A model generated the notes under the pieces. That model ran no database searches. It saw nothing but the letters and a program-made list of their open reading frames with translations, and was not told the DNA's origin. The position numbers were made by a program, and so were the translations under genes. From NCBI GenBank assembly GCA_028826165.1, contig JAPDFW010000055.1:451501-515500 (forward strand): 64,000 nucleotides of DNA. The letters run 5' to 3'. Below are positions 11,898 through 24,787 of this stretch, one piece after another. The DNA is from Anaeramoeba ignava. Taxonomy: Eukaryota; Metamonada; Anaeramoebidae. The stretch's first letter is position 1. Each line of letters starts with the position of its first letter.

Positions 11898-12843
11898 TTA
11901 ATCTGATCCTGATTCTGATTCTGATTCTGATTCTTCTGAAGATTTAAAGAATTTGTCAATATCTTCAGAATCACTTGAATCAGTTAACATAGCAAGTCTT
12001 TTTTTATTAAATTCGTTCATTGCCTCTTTATATTCTTCTTTTTTCTTAAGAGCTTCTTCTTGATATTTCTATTTTATTTAAAAAAATTATTTTAAAATTA
12101 AAATTTTGAATTAAAATTTTGATTGAATTTTGAATTAAATTTACCTTTTTCTCTGATTCAGTTAATGCTTTCCATTGTTCTGCAATTTGTTTGCTCATTT
12201 CTCCAACTTTAATTCCTTTGTTATCTTTCATTAATTTGGATCTTGCTTCTTGTGCATAAAGAAGATATGCGTTCTTTGGTCTTTTTGGTGGTTCCAAATC
12301 TAAAAGTTGTCTGAACTTTAATCTTTTCTTTTTTTCATCTTTTCCTTTAACTGATTCATCCATATCAATTCTTTTTTTTTCAAATTCTTCAAGTTCCTTT
12401 TTATAATTTTCTTTTTCTTCTTCAGCTTTTTTTTGATAATCCTATTTTTATTTAAAAACATGAAAGGAATTAAAAAATGAATTAATTTCAAGTTTTTGAT
12501 TAAAAATTTTAATTTTAATTTATTTATTTTTTTGGAATTTTTATAACGGTTATTTAATTTTTATCAAGAAAAAAAAATTTTTATTTCTATTTATTTTTCT
12601 TTTAATTTTTACCTTCTTTTTTTTTTCTGAAACTTCTTTCCACATTTGTGAGATTTTTTGACTTAATTCTCCAACTTTAAGTCCTTTGTTATCTTTAAGA
12701 AGTGTTTCTCTTTGTTCAGCTGCAAAAATCAAATAAGGATTTCTTGGTTTTCTTGGTCTTTCCAACTCGTCTTTTTTCTTTGGTTTTGTTTTTCTTGTTT
12801 TTTTAGTATTTTTTTTTGAATCACGTTTTGATTTTGAACTCAT
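11898..12843 (-). CDS. Two-HMG-box chromatin protein with acidic tail
   Basis: Exons complement(11898..12068, 12145..12441, 12613..12843), 232 residues. A Lys-rich head leads into HMG box 1 (RPRKPRNPYLIFAAEQR ... ISQMWKEVSEKKK), a charged helix, HMG box 2 (PPKRPKNAYLLYAQEAR ... IAEQWKALTESEKK), and an acidic Ser/Glu/Asp tail (SEESESESESGSD). This is HMGB/NHP6-style architecture for non-specific bending of DNA in chromatin. A TFAM-like organelle role is possible, but there is no obvious targeting peptide. Both introns are phase 0 and interrupt each box at the same place, just after the SEKK helix. That suggests the gene arose by duplicating a box plus its intron. Confidence 0.9.
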
Positions 12844-13301
12844 TTCTAATTAAAAATAATAATAAATAAAAATAATAAATAAAAATAATAAATAAAAATA
12901 ATAAATAAAAGTTTCTGTTAAATTTTTAAATGTAATTTTTAATTTTAATTCAATAAAATAATTACTTTTAATAAATTTGCTTTTTTGTTTTTAAATTAAA
13001 GCAAGAAAAAAATAAAAAAAATAAAAATTAAATGTAAAGCAAAAAAATGAAAATTTTTTATTAAATTGTTTTTTTTTTTAAATGTTTTTTTTTTTTATTA
13101 ATTAATTAACGATCGTTAAAAATTTAAATTAAAAAAAAAATTTTTTTATTTAATTTTTTTATTTAATTTTTATTTAATTTTTTAATTAAAAATCGTTAAA
13201 AAAAATTTTTTTTTTTATTTTAACGGATCAAATAAAAAAATTTTAAATAAACAAGAAAAGGAGAAAAAATTTTAATTTTAATTTTTAATTTCTCCTTTTT
13301 C
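12844..13301. other. Non-coding AT-rich spacer with a 14-bp palindrome
   Basis: Upstream of the HMG gene. It holds AATAAATAAA runs and homopolymers. The perfect palindrome TTAACGATCGTTAA lies at 13106-13119. A looser TCGTTAA...TTAACGGA pair lies near 13190-13228. AACG cores resemble Myb-type sites, but function is a guess. No gene seen. Confidence 0.4.
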
Positions 13302-16250
13302 TTTAATTAAATTTATTTAAATAATTAAATTAATAATTAATAATTTTATTTTATTAAATTTATTTAAAATATATTTTTATTAATATTTTATTTATTATTT
13401 ATTAATAAATAAATATTTAATAATATATAAAATAAAAAGTGGAATAAAATATTTTTAATTAAATTTATTTAAATAATTAAAATAATAATTAATAATTTTA
13501 TTTTATTAAATTTATTTAAAATATATATTTATTAATATTTTATTTATTCATTTAATTAATAATTAAATATTTAATAATATATAAAATAAAAAGTGGAATA
13601 AAATATTTTTAATTAAATTTAATTAAATAATTAAATTAATAATTAATAATTTTATTTTATAAAATTTATTTAAAATATATTTTTATTAATATTTTATTTA
13701 TTCTTAATTAATAAATTAATATTTAATAATATATAAAATAAAAAGTGGAATAAAATATTTTTAATTAAATTTAATTAAAAATAATTAAATTAATAATTAA
13801 TAATTTAATTTTATTAAATTTATTTAAAATATATTTTTATTAATATATTATTTATTCTTTATTAATAAATTAATATTTAATAATATATAAAATAAAAAGT
13901 GGAATAAAATATTTTTAATTAAATTTATTTAAATAATTAAAATAATAAATAATAATTTTATTTTATTAAATTTATTTAAAATATATTTTTATTAATATTT
14001 TATTTATTATTTAATTAATAAATAAATATTTAATAATATATAAAATAAAAAGTGGAATAAAATATTTTTAATTAAATTTAATTAAATAATTAAATTAATA
14101 ATTAATAATTTTATTTTATTAAATTTATTTAAAATATATTTTTATTAATATTTTATTTATTATTCTTTATTAATAAATAAATATTTAATAAAATATAAAA
14201 TAAAAAGTGGAATAAAATATTTTTAATTAAATTTAAATAAATAATTAAATTAATAAATAATAATTTTATTTTATTAAATTTATTCAAAATATATTTTTAT
14301 TAATATATTTATTTATTCTTAATTAATAAATAAATATTTAATAATCTAAAAATAAAAAGTGGAATAAAATATTTTTAATTAAATTTAAATAAATAATTAA
14401 ATTAATAAATAATAAATTAATTTTATTAAATTTATTTAAAATATATATTTTTATTAATATATTATTTATTCTTAATTAATAAATAAATATTTAATAATAT
14501 ATAAAATAAAAAGTGGAATAAAATATTTTTAATTAAATTTATTTAAATAATTAAATTAATAATTAATAATTTTATTTTATTAAATTTATTTAAAATATAT
14601 ATTTTTATTAATATTTTATTTATTATTAATTAATAAATATATATTTAATAATATATAAAATAAAAAGTGGAATAAAATATTTTTAATTAAATTTATTTAA
14701 ATAATTAAATTAATAATTAATAATTTTAATTTTATTAAATTTATTCAAAATATATTTTTATTAATATATTATTTATTATTTATTAATAAATTAATATTTA
14801 ATAATCTAAAAATAAAAAGTGGAATAAAATATTTTTAATTAAATTTAATTAAATAATTAAATTAATAATTAATAAATTTTATTTTATTAAATTTATTTAA
14901 AATATATTTTTATTAATATTTTATTTATTATTTAATTAATAAATAAATATTTAATAATAAATATAAAATAAAAAGTGGAATAAAATATTTTTAATTAAAT
15001 TTATTTAAATAATTAAATTAATAATTAATAAATTTAATTTTATTAAATTTATTCAAAAATATATTTTTATTAATATTTTATTTATTCTTTAATTAATAAA
15101 TTAATATTTAATAATATATAAAATAAAAAGTGGAATAAAATATTTTTAATTAAATTTATTTAAATAATTAAATTAATAAATAATAAATTTTATTTTATTA
15201 AATTTATTTAAAATATATTTTTATTAATATATTATTTATTTATTCTTTATTAATAAATTAAATATTTAATAATATATAAAATAAAAAGTGGAATAAAATA
15301 TTTTTAATTAAATTTATTTAAATAATTAAAATAATAATTAATAATTTTATTTTATTAAATTTATTTAAAATATATTTTTATTAATATTTTATTTATTATT
15401 TATAAATAAATATATATTTAATAATATATAAAATAAAAAGTGGAATAAAATATTTTTAATTAAATTTATTTAAATAATTAAAATAAAATTAATAATTTTA
15501 TTTTATTAAATTTATTTAAAATATATTTTATTAATATTTTATTTATTATTAATTAATAAATTAATATTTAATAATCTAAAAATAAAAAGTGGAATAAAAT
15601 ATTTTTAATTAAATTTATTTAAATAATTAAATTAATAATTAATAAATTTTATTTTATTAAATTTATTTAAAATATATTTTTATTAATATATTATTTATTC
15701 TTAATTAATAAATAAATATTTAATAATATATAAAATAAAAAGTGGAATAAAATATTTTTAATTAAATTCATTTAAATAATTAAATTAATAATTAATAATT
15801 TTATTTTATTAAATTTATTCAAAAATATATTTTTATTAATATATTATTTATTCTTAATTAATAAATAAATATTTAATAATATATAAAATAAAAAGTGGAA
15901 TAAAAATATTTTTAATTAAATTTATTTAAATGATTAAATTAATAATTAATAATTTTATTTTATTAAATTTATTCAAAATATATTTTTATTAATATTTTAT
16001 TTATTATTTATTAATAAATAAATATTTAATAATATATAAAATAAAAAGTGGAATAAAATATTTAAGATTAATTTAAAATTAAAAATTAAAATAATAATTA
16101 ATAATTTTATTTTATTAAATTTATTCAAAATATATTTTTATTAATATATTATTTATTCTTTATTAATAAATTAATATTTAATAATATATAAAATAAAAAG
16201 TGGAATAAAATATTTAAGATTAATTTAAAATTAAAATTAAAATAAAAAAT
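13302..16250. repeat. Satellite A, array 1: ~153-bp unit, about 19 copies
   Basis: Each unit contains AAAATAAAAAGTGGAATAAA followed by poly-AT segments. The AGTGGA core recurs at 13438, 13592, 13744, 13898, 14052 and so on to about 16198, a mean spacing of ~153 bp. Copies are highly similar, with one- to few-base differences. The last two units carry a variant (TTTAAGATTAATTTAAAATT). No reading frame. Confidence 0.95.
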
Positions 16251-16660
16251 ATTGATAGATTCAATTTACCACTTTATTTTATTTTATTTTATTTTTTAAT
16301 TTAAATTAAATTAAAAAAGAAAAAAAAATTTTCTTTTCTATTTATTATTTTTTTTATTTAATTTTTAATTAATAAATAAAAATTCTCTTTTTGAAAAAAT
16401 AAGATCGTTTAATTAAAATAAAGAAATTAAAATAACTCTTATCAAAAAAAAATTTTTCAATGAGAAAATGAAAATTGCTTTTTTTTAATTAAATATTTTT
16501 CAATTAATTTTTTTAATTATATTTTTAAATTAAAAAAGACAAAAAAAATTTTTTTTTTATTTGTTGTATTTTTTTTTTTTAATTTAATTTTCTTTTTTAA
16601 TTTTTCATTTCTTTTTTCTCATTTGATTCAGATTCGTATTTATCTACTTTTTAAAAAAAA
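16251..16660 (+). promoter_or_regulatory. Promoter block of surface-protein copy 1
   Basis: About 400 bp closely matched to 24361-24787. Shared landmarks are TTACCACTTTATTTTAT near 16268, TTCTCTTTTTGAAAAAATAA, GATCGTTTAATTAAA, and an AACTCTTATC...CAATGAGAAAATG segment. Conservation over both copies marks the 5' region. Individual elements cannot be assigned. Confidence 0.5.
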
Positions 16661-19600
16661 ATGGGCAAGTTTATTTCTTTATTTTTAATCTACTTTTTTT
16701 CAATTCTTTTTTTAAATTACAGTAAGAAAATAAAAATAAAAATAAAAAAAAAAGAAAAAACGAAAAAAAAGAATTTGTCATTTTGGATTAAGCAAAATGG
16801 AAAACAAACTTTTTCGAATTTCTTTTTTTTTATCTTTTTAAAATTTAATTTAGATATTTAATTAATTTTTCAATTTAATTTTTTATTTGCTTTTTTTGTT
16901 TATTTGCTTTTCAGAAATTATTTGTGATGCTTATCTCCCTTCAACCCTTTCATCATTAGTAAGTAATGAAAACTATTATTTTGAATCAGGAACAAACTAT
17001 AATTTTGCTGTGGGCGCAGCTTCTAATCTTATAAATGTAAAAAATTTCTTAAATCTTTTCAAATTAAATAATTTGATCTCTTATTTTTTTTCGTTTCATT
17101 TGCTTTTCATTTTATTTAATTTGATCTCTTATTTTTTTTTATTTAATCCAATTTTTTATTTAATATTTTATTTAATAGATCTCAATTTCATGCAACGAAA
17201 CTCTTTCTAAAACAACTAAAGTGTTAGGAGTACTTAATGTAATTAAAAAGAAAAAAGAAAAAATTTCTCTTTTTTTTTGGTTTTGATTTAATTTATTTTG
17301 ATTTAATAGTTCATAAACTGTTCAAATATTGTTATTAATGCTTCATCTTGTGGCAGTAAATTACAATTTACACCTCAATCTACTATTGAACAAGAAAGTG
17401 ATATCTCTTTTGTTAGTGTAGTATTTCTTCTAACAGCTGATATAGAATCATTTGATTCAAGTGTTCAATTATTGGATTGTGATATAAGTCAACTTGATGT
17501 ATCTGGAAATTTTATTGATGGTCATGATTCTCATTTCTTTATTAAATCTTTGAATACTTTAAATTATACTTCTTTTCCAAACTTTTATTTTGATTCTGAA
17601 GATAATCCAAATTCAAGTTTAACATTAGATAGTTGTGATGGAAGTTTTAATTTAATAGTGGATGCAGTTCAAATAGCTTTAATTGATTGTGCTCCTTTAG
17701 AAATGACAATCCAAAATACAAATTTATCTCTTAATAGTTCTTATATTCAAATCAATGATTTAAATCTTGTTAATTCTTATTTTGAAATGATAAATTCATC
17801 TCTCAAAAATTTAATTCTTTCAGGAAATTCTTCAATTTCTGGTGATACTTTGAATATTTCTGAATCACTTTCTTTTGTTGGAGATAATTCTCAGTTGAAA
17901 GTTATTAATGCATCTGTTTATTTTAATGGAACAAGTTTTTCAAGTGATGAAACTTCAGTTCAAATTCAAAAAAATTTTTCTATTTTTTCTACAACTTGCA
18001 CTGTTCAATCAACAAATCTTTATTTGATAGTTAATAACACAAATTTGCAAATTAATTATTCAATTTCAATTAAAAGAATTGATTTTATTGGTGATACTTT
18101 ATTACATGGTTCAGCAATTCTTCAAGTTTCAAATCAAATTTTTTTCAATGAATCAGGAATTAAAACAATTTATTCTCCTTTAAATATCTTAAATTTAATA
18201 AATTCAGTAACTTATTCTGGAAATGATAACTTCATTTATTTATACAATGATTTCTTTATTGATACTTCTCTTACTTCAATTCAACTTCCTGGTATTTATT
18301 CAGAAAATAATGAATCAATTTTAGGATTATATTCTGATACTATTAATACAAATTATTCAATTCCATTTCTTGAAATTAATGGAGGAAATATTTCTGGAAA
18401 TAATAATTTTCTTATTGTTGAAGATAATATAAGTTTCAATGGAAATTCATTAATAATAAATAATATTCAAATTGATTCACAAGAAACAAATTTTATTGAA
18501 AATGGAATAATTCAATTCCAAAATTCTTATTTATACTCAAAATCATCAAATTTTCAACAAGATTCAAATTTCACAATTTTTGGAAATGGTCTTTTCTTTT
18601 CACAAGAATTAAATGATGAAGGTATTTTGATAATTGATAATATATTTGGAGGTAAAAATATTCAAATTCAAGAAAATGGAGATTTAAAACTTTCAAATAT
18701 CAATTCTTCAAATTTCCAAAATTCAAATGTTGTTTTAAATGGAAGTTTAACGATTGAAAATTCAATAATTTCTGATCCTTTTGATTCTTTGATTTCTAAT
18801 TCTGCAAATCAATTCCCATTAATCATTATCAACTCTCAAATTTCTTTTTCCAATAATCAATTTGATTTTCCTTCTTTACAAATGATAAATTCAAGTTTAA
18901 CTTCAAAATCTTTTGTTTGTAATTCAGAAGCTGAGATTTCTTTATCAAATTCTACTTTCAATACTCAAGAATTTTTGAATAATGGAACTTTTTTGATTGA
19001 TTCATCAATTTTTTCATCTTCTATAAATGGTTATAATTATGGAAATTTTTCTGTAAACAATTCTGATGCTTTTTTCCAAAAATTAGAAAGTTATGGAGAT
19101 TTTCAATTCAATAATTCCAATTTAACTCTTAATGATAATTCATTTTTGAATAATACAAATAATATTTTTGGAATATCATATTTCATAAATTCAATTATTG
19201 AAATTATTGATGAAAAACTTTTAAGTTTTAATGGAAATTATATGATTGAAGATGGAGGTTCAATTTTAGGAGAATTCAAAATTGAAGAAAATTCAAATAT
19301 AACTTTATTATTAGAAGAGAATAATAATACTTATTTATCAATTAATCATCAACCTCAAATACAAGGAAAATTATATTTAAATTTACTTCGATACTCAGAA
19401 GATCAACCAAGATATTATCCATATAAAGCAATTTATTTACTTAATTCTTTCAATTTTTCATCAGAACAACTTGAATCAAGTGATGAACAATTTATTGAAA
19501 TAAATCAAAATGAAAATTGGATTATTGCACAAGTTAAAGGATGCAAAAAAGGAAAATATAGTAATGATTTTGATCAAGAATGTAAAGATTGTTCTGAAGG

Positions 19601-22022
19601 AGAATATAATAATGAAACTGGAGCAACTTCTTGTAAAAAATGTCCATCAGGATATATTTCCAATCAAAAAGGAAAAGAAGAATGTGAACCTTGTAATGAA
19701 GGTTATTATCAACCAAACACTGGACAAAGCTTTTGTTTTGAATGTCAACCAGGAACACATGCACCTCATAATGGTTCAGATCATTGTCAAGAATGTCCAG
19801 GAGGAGAATATAATTATAATAATGCTTCAACAACTTGTGATGTATGTGGAGCAGGAAATTATAGTGATAATCCAACAAAATGTGATTTTTGTCCATTAGG
19901 GAAATATAATCCAAAAGAAGGATCTACACTTTGTTATAATTGTTCTATTGGAACATATTCAAATCAAAAAGGAAAAACATTTTGCAAAGCATGTGATGTT
20001 GATACATATCAAGATGAAATTGGAAAAGAATCATGTAAAGTTTGTCCTGAAAATTCAGAAACAAATGGATATGGAGCAACAAGTATCAATGATTGTGTTT
20101 GTTCACTTGGATATTATGGAATTGCAAGTAAATTATGTGAAGTTTGCCCTGAAGGAAGTTTATGTAACGATATTGGAATTGTAATTCCTTATGCCAAAGA
20201 AGGATATTGGCATTCAAAAACTGATCCAACAAATTATCTTGAATGTGCAGTAAAAGAAGCATGTCCTGGAGGAGGAACTGATATTTGTAATAAAAATATT
20301 GGATATAGTGGTAATTTATGTGCAGTTTGTTTGAAAGGATTTTATAAATTTGGAAGCCAATGTATGAAATGTCCAAATAATCAAAAAAATCGATTAATTC
20401 TTGTTGGATTGTTTATTATTTTGCTTTGTTTATTTCTTTTCATTATTGCAAGAAAAATTCGAAATTATTTTGCATCTTTTAGTATTATGTTTTCTTTCTT
20501 TCAAGTTTTAGCTGTTATTTCAGGACTTAAATTAAATTGGCCAGGATCTATTGAAACAACTTGGAGATCAATTTCATTATTTAATTTCAATATTGATTAT
20601 CTTGCAGTTGAATGTAGTTTACAATTAAGTTATACACAAAAATGGATATTATGTATGCTTTTTCCATTTATTATTCTTGCAGTATTATTGATTGTTTATT
20701 TAATTGCTTTTCTTCATTCTAAATTAATTGAGAAATGTGGAGCAGGATTTATGAGAAAATTTCCAAGATTTTGTTCAAAACCAACAAGAAAAACAACTAA
20801 TAAATATATTTATCCTTTTTCTTGGATAAAATTCAAAATTAGTCAAATATTTACACATGGATTTAGCAAACAAAAACGCAAAACTCTTTATAATAATTTG
20901 ATAAATTCATATACAACAATTCTTTCATTTATTTATTTATTCATTTCTTTCAAAGCTCTTCAAATCTTTGATTGCAAAAAACAAACAAGTGGAGTTTATA
21001 CATTTGAAGGAGATCCATCACTTTTTTGTTATGAAAAATGGTGGAAAGATTTACTTCCATGGGCAATAGTTTGTTTAATTGTTTATGTTATTGGAATTCC
21101 AGTTATTTTTATTATTCTTTTTTTCGTTTCTTCTAAAAAACTTGATGAAAAAACTTTTGATTTAAGATTTGGATTATTATGTTCAAGATATACCAAAAGA
21201 TGGTTTTTTTGGGAAATATTTATTATGATTCGAAAACTATTTTTGATCATTTCTCAATTATTCATTTCTTTTGATTCAATTTTTCAATCAGTAATTTGTG
21301 TTATTGTTCTTCTTTGTGCACTTGTTTTTCAAGTTAATTCAAAACCTTTTGTTTCAGATCGCCATAACAAACTTGAATTTGTTTTAATTTGTTTTTCAGA
21401 AATAATTCTTTTTTCTGGAATGATTTTTGCTTCAAATGATTTAGAAAGAACAAGTGGAAGAAGAATCTTAGCAACAACTATTATTGCAATAATTTGGATA
21501 TCATTTTCAATTCTTATTATTATGATTTTATATGAAATTCGACACAGAGTTAGAGTTAAAAAAGGAAAAGAAATTGATGAAATTAAAAAATCTGATTCAA
21601 TTTCAAGTGGACAAAGTATTCTTAAATTTTTAGATTCCAAACCTTCATTTTTATTACTTTGGAATTGGATTCTTGAAAGTTCTGAACATAAAAACAAATT
21701 ACAAAAAGAATTTTTTCAACAAATCAAAGATTTTTACAATTCAAATCAAGTTTATCAACAAAAATTAAATATTGATGAATTTTGGGAATCATTTTTAACA
21801 AAATGGAAAGATTCTTTTTATCCTATTATTCAATTATGGTTTCTTCAAGCTTCAATTCAAGAAAAAATTCAATTTATGAGAATTTTATCAAAAATTCATT
21901 TTGAAAGTTTTCTTTATTTAAAATCAAATTCAACCAAAAAAGAAAGAAGAAAAACAAAAAGACTTTCAATTCAATATTTCAAACAAAATCTCCTTTTCAT
22001 TCCTCAAACAAATGCAAATTAA
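16661..22022 (+). CDS. Giant surface-type membrane protein with GCC2/GCC3-like Cys-rich repeats, copy 1
   Basis: Exons 16661..16721, 16915..17036, 17179..17238 and 17310..22022, all in phase, 1,651 residues. Exon 1 is a signal peptide (MGKFISLFLIYFFSILFLNYS). Residues ~22-820 are Asn/Ser-rich, with repeated short strands like a beta-helix (pectin-lyase-like) ectodomain and many N-glycosylation sequons. Residues ~826-1105 are a Cys-rich array (CPSGYIS, CNEGYYQPNTG, CPGGEYN, CPLGKYNPKEG) of the GCC2/GCC3, ephrin-receptor-like type. About eight or nine membrane helices follow, starting RLILVGLFIILLCLFLF near residue 1109, then a charged cytosolic tail ending TNAN. Similar TNFR/GCC2-polytopic proteins occur in many protists; a receptor or channel role is inference. 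Relative to copy 2 it lacks 1,128 bp (376 codons), a clean in-frame loss between 16-bp direct repeats. Confidence 0.88.
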
Positions 22023-22235
22023 GAAAGAAATAAAAAAGGAAAAATGGAATTACTTCTTCAAAATGTTTCCTCAAAAAAATTGGAATGAATTTTTTTTCTG
22101 TTTGAGTTTTTCAATTTCAATAAAAATAAAAAATTAAATCAAAAAAAATATTTTTCTTCTTTTCCTTTGTGATTTAATTAGGAGATTTTTCCCCAATATC
22201 ATATCTCTTTTTTCATTTATCTCTGGACTTTCATC
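22023..22235 (+). other. 3' flank of surface-protein copy 1
   Basis: Its first ~135 bp are almost identical to the sequence after copy 2 (31884-32010), including GGAAAAATGGAATTACTTC. The identity then breaks, so this is one edge of the duplication. No gene. Confidence 0.6.
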
Positions 22236-24360
22236 TTATTAAATATTTAATAATCTAAAAAATAAAAAGTGGAATAAAATATTTTTAATTATATTTAATT
22301 AAATAATTAAATTAATAAATAATAAATTTATTTTATTAAATTTATTCAAAATATATTTTTATTAATATATTATTTATTATTTATAAATAAATTAATATTT
22401 AATAATATAAAAAATAAAAAGTGGAATAAAATATTTTTAATTAAATTTAAATAAATAATTAAATTAATAAATAATAAATTTATTTTATTAAATTTATTCA
22501 AAATATATTTTTATTAATATATTATTTATTATTTATAAATAAATAAATATTTAATAATATATAAAATAAAAAAAGTGGGATAAAATATTTTTAATTATAT
22601 TTAATTAAATAATTAAAATTAATAAATAATAAATTTTATTTTTATTAAATTTATTTTTAAAATATATTCTTATTAATATATTATTTATTCTTAATTAATA
22701 AATTAATATTTAATAATATATAAAATAAAAAGTGGAATAAAATATTTTTAATTAAATTTAAATAAATAATTAAATTAATAATTAATAATTTTATTTTATT
22801 AAATTTATTTAAAATATATTCTTATTAATATATTATTTAATTCTTTATTAATAAATAAATATTTAATAATATATAAAATAAAAAGTGGAATAAAATATTT
22901 AAGATTAATTTAAAATTAATAATTAAATTAATAATTAATAATTTTATTTTATTAAATTTATTTAAAATATATATTTATTAATATATTATTTATTCTTAAT
23001 TAATAAATAAATATTTAATAATATATAAAATAAAAAAGTGGAATAAAATATTTTTAATTAAATTTATTTAAAAATTAAATTAATAAATAATAATTTTATT
23101 TTTATTAAATTTATTTAAAATATATTCTTATTAATATATTATTTTATTTTAATTAATAATTAAATATTTAATAATATATAAAATAAAAGTGGAATAATAT
23201 ATTTTTAATTAAATTTATTTTAAATAATTAAATTAATAATTAATAATTTTATTTTATTAAATTTATTTCAAAAAATATATTCTTATTAATATATTATTTA
23301 TTCTTAATTAATAAATAAATACTTTAATAATATATAAAATAAAAAGTGGAATAAAATATTTTTATTTTAAAATTTAAATAAATAATTAAATTAATAAATA
23401 ATAATTTTATTTTTATTAAATTTATTTAAAAAATATATTTTTATTAATATATTATTTATTATTTATTAATAAATAAATATTTAATAATCTAAAAATAAAA
23501 AAGTGGAATAAAAATATTTTTAATTAAATTTATTTAAATAATTAAAAAATAATAATTAATAATTTTATTTTATTAAATTTATTCAAAATATATATTTTTA
23601 TTAATATTTTATTTATTATTTATTAATAAATATATATTTTATAATATATAAAATAAAAAGTGGAATGAAATATTTAAGATTAATTTAAAATTAAAATTAA
23701 AATTAATAATTAATAATTTTATTTTTATTAAATTTATTTAAAATATATTTTTATTAATATATTATTTATTATTTATTAATAAATAAATATTTAATAATAT
23801 ATAAAATAAAAAGTGGAATAAAATATTTTTAATTAAATTTATTTAAATAATTAAATTAATAAATAATAATTTTATTTTATTAAATTTATTTAAAATATAT
23901 TTTTATTAATATTTTATTTATTATTTATTAATAAATAAATATTTAATAATATATAAAATAAAAAGTGGAATAAAATATTTTTAATTAAATTTATTTAAAT
24001 AATTAAAAATAATAATTAATAATTTTATTTTTATTAAATTTATTCAAAAATATATTTTTATTAATATTTTTATTTATTATTTTATTAATAAATATATATT
24101 TTATAATATATATAAAATAAAAAGTGGAAATGAAATATTTTAAGATTAATTTAAAATTAAAATTAAAATTAATAATTAATAATTTTATTTTTATTAAATT
24201 TATTTTAAAATATATTTTTATTAATATTTTATTTATTCTTTATTAATAAATATTTAATAATATATAAAATAAAAAAAGTGGAATAAAATATTTTTAATTA
24301 AATTTATTTAAATAATTAAATTAATAATTAATAATTTTATTTTATTAAATTTATGGAAAT
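22236..24360. repeat. Satellite A, array 2: ~154-bp unit, about 14 copies
   Basis: Same unit as 13302-16250. The AGTGGA core, or a one-base variant, recurs from 22267 to about 24277. This array is more diverged, with many one-base A/T indels, some longer homopolymers and variant cores (GTGGGA, GTGGAATG, GTGGAAATG). Confidence 0.95.
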
Positions 24361-24787
24361 TGTTTATTTTGATTGTTTTGGATTGTTAAATAAAAATTAA
24401 AAATTAAAATAAAAAAGATTGATAGATTCAGTTTTACCACTTTATTTTATTTTTTAATTGTCTTTTTTTTTTAAATTAAATTAAAAAGAAAAAAAAAATT
24501 TTCTTTTCTATTTTATTTAATTTTAATTAATAAATAAAAATTCTCTTTTTGAAAAAATAAGATCGTTTAATTAAAGTAAAGAAATTAAAATAACTCTTAT
24601 CAAAAAAAAATTTTTCAATGAGAAAATGAAAATTGCTTTTTTTTATTATTTTAAATTAAAAAAGAAAAAATTTTTTTTTCATTTGTTGTTTTTTTTAATT
24701 AAAAAATTTTTTTTTCTTTTTAATTTTCATTTCTCATTTGAATTTGATTCAGATTCGTATTTATCTACTTTTTTAAAAAAAAATAAA
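24361..24787 (+). promoter_or_regulatory. Promoter block of surface-protein copy 2
   Basis: Matches 16251-16660, keeping the TTACCACTTTATTTTAT, GATCGTTTAATTAAA and AATGAGAAAATGAAAATTGC landmarks before the ATG at 24788. Confidence 0.5.

Noticed and set aside
13302..16250. CRISPR-like array
   Set aside because: Repeats are contiguous ~153-bp units with no unique spacers, in a eukaryotic intron-bearing genome.
19510..20184. Extra plus-strand frames of 129 and 78 residues inside the surface gene, and their copies at 29370-30113
   Set aside because: Shadow frames of the Cys-rich region. Cys spacing and homology are only in the main frame.
19534..20376. Minus-strand frames opposite the Cys-rich domain (also 29394-30236 and 21329-21697)
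   Set aside because: Antisense shadows of conserved coding sequence in both copies, with no family match.
13302..24360. Centromere
   Set aside because: Satellite size is suggestive, but arrays are short and sit between genes; nothing else supports it.
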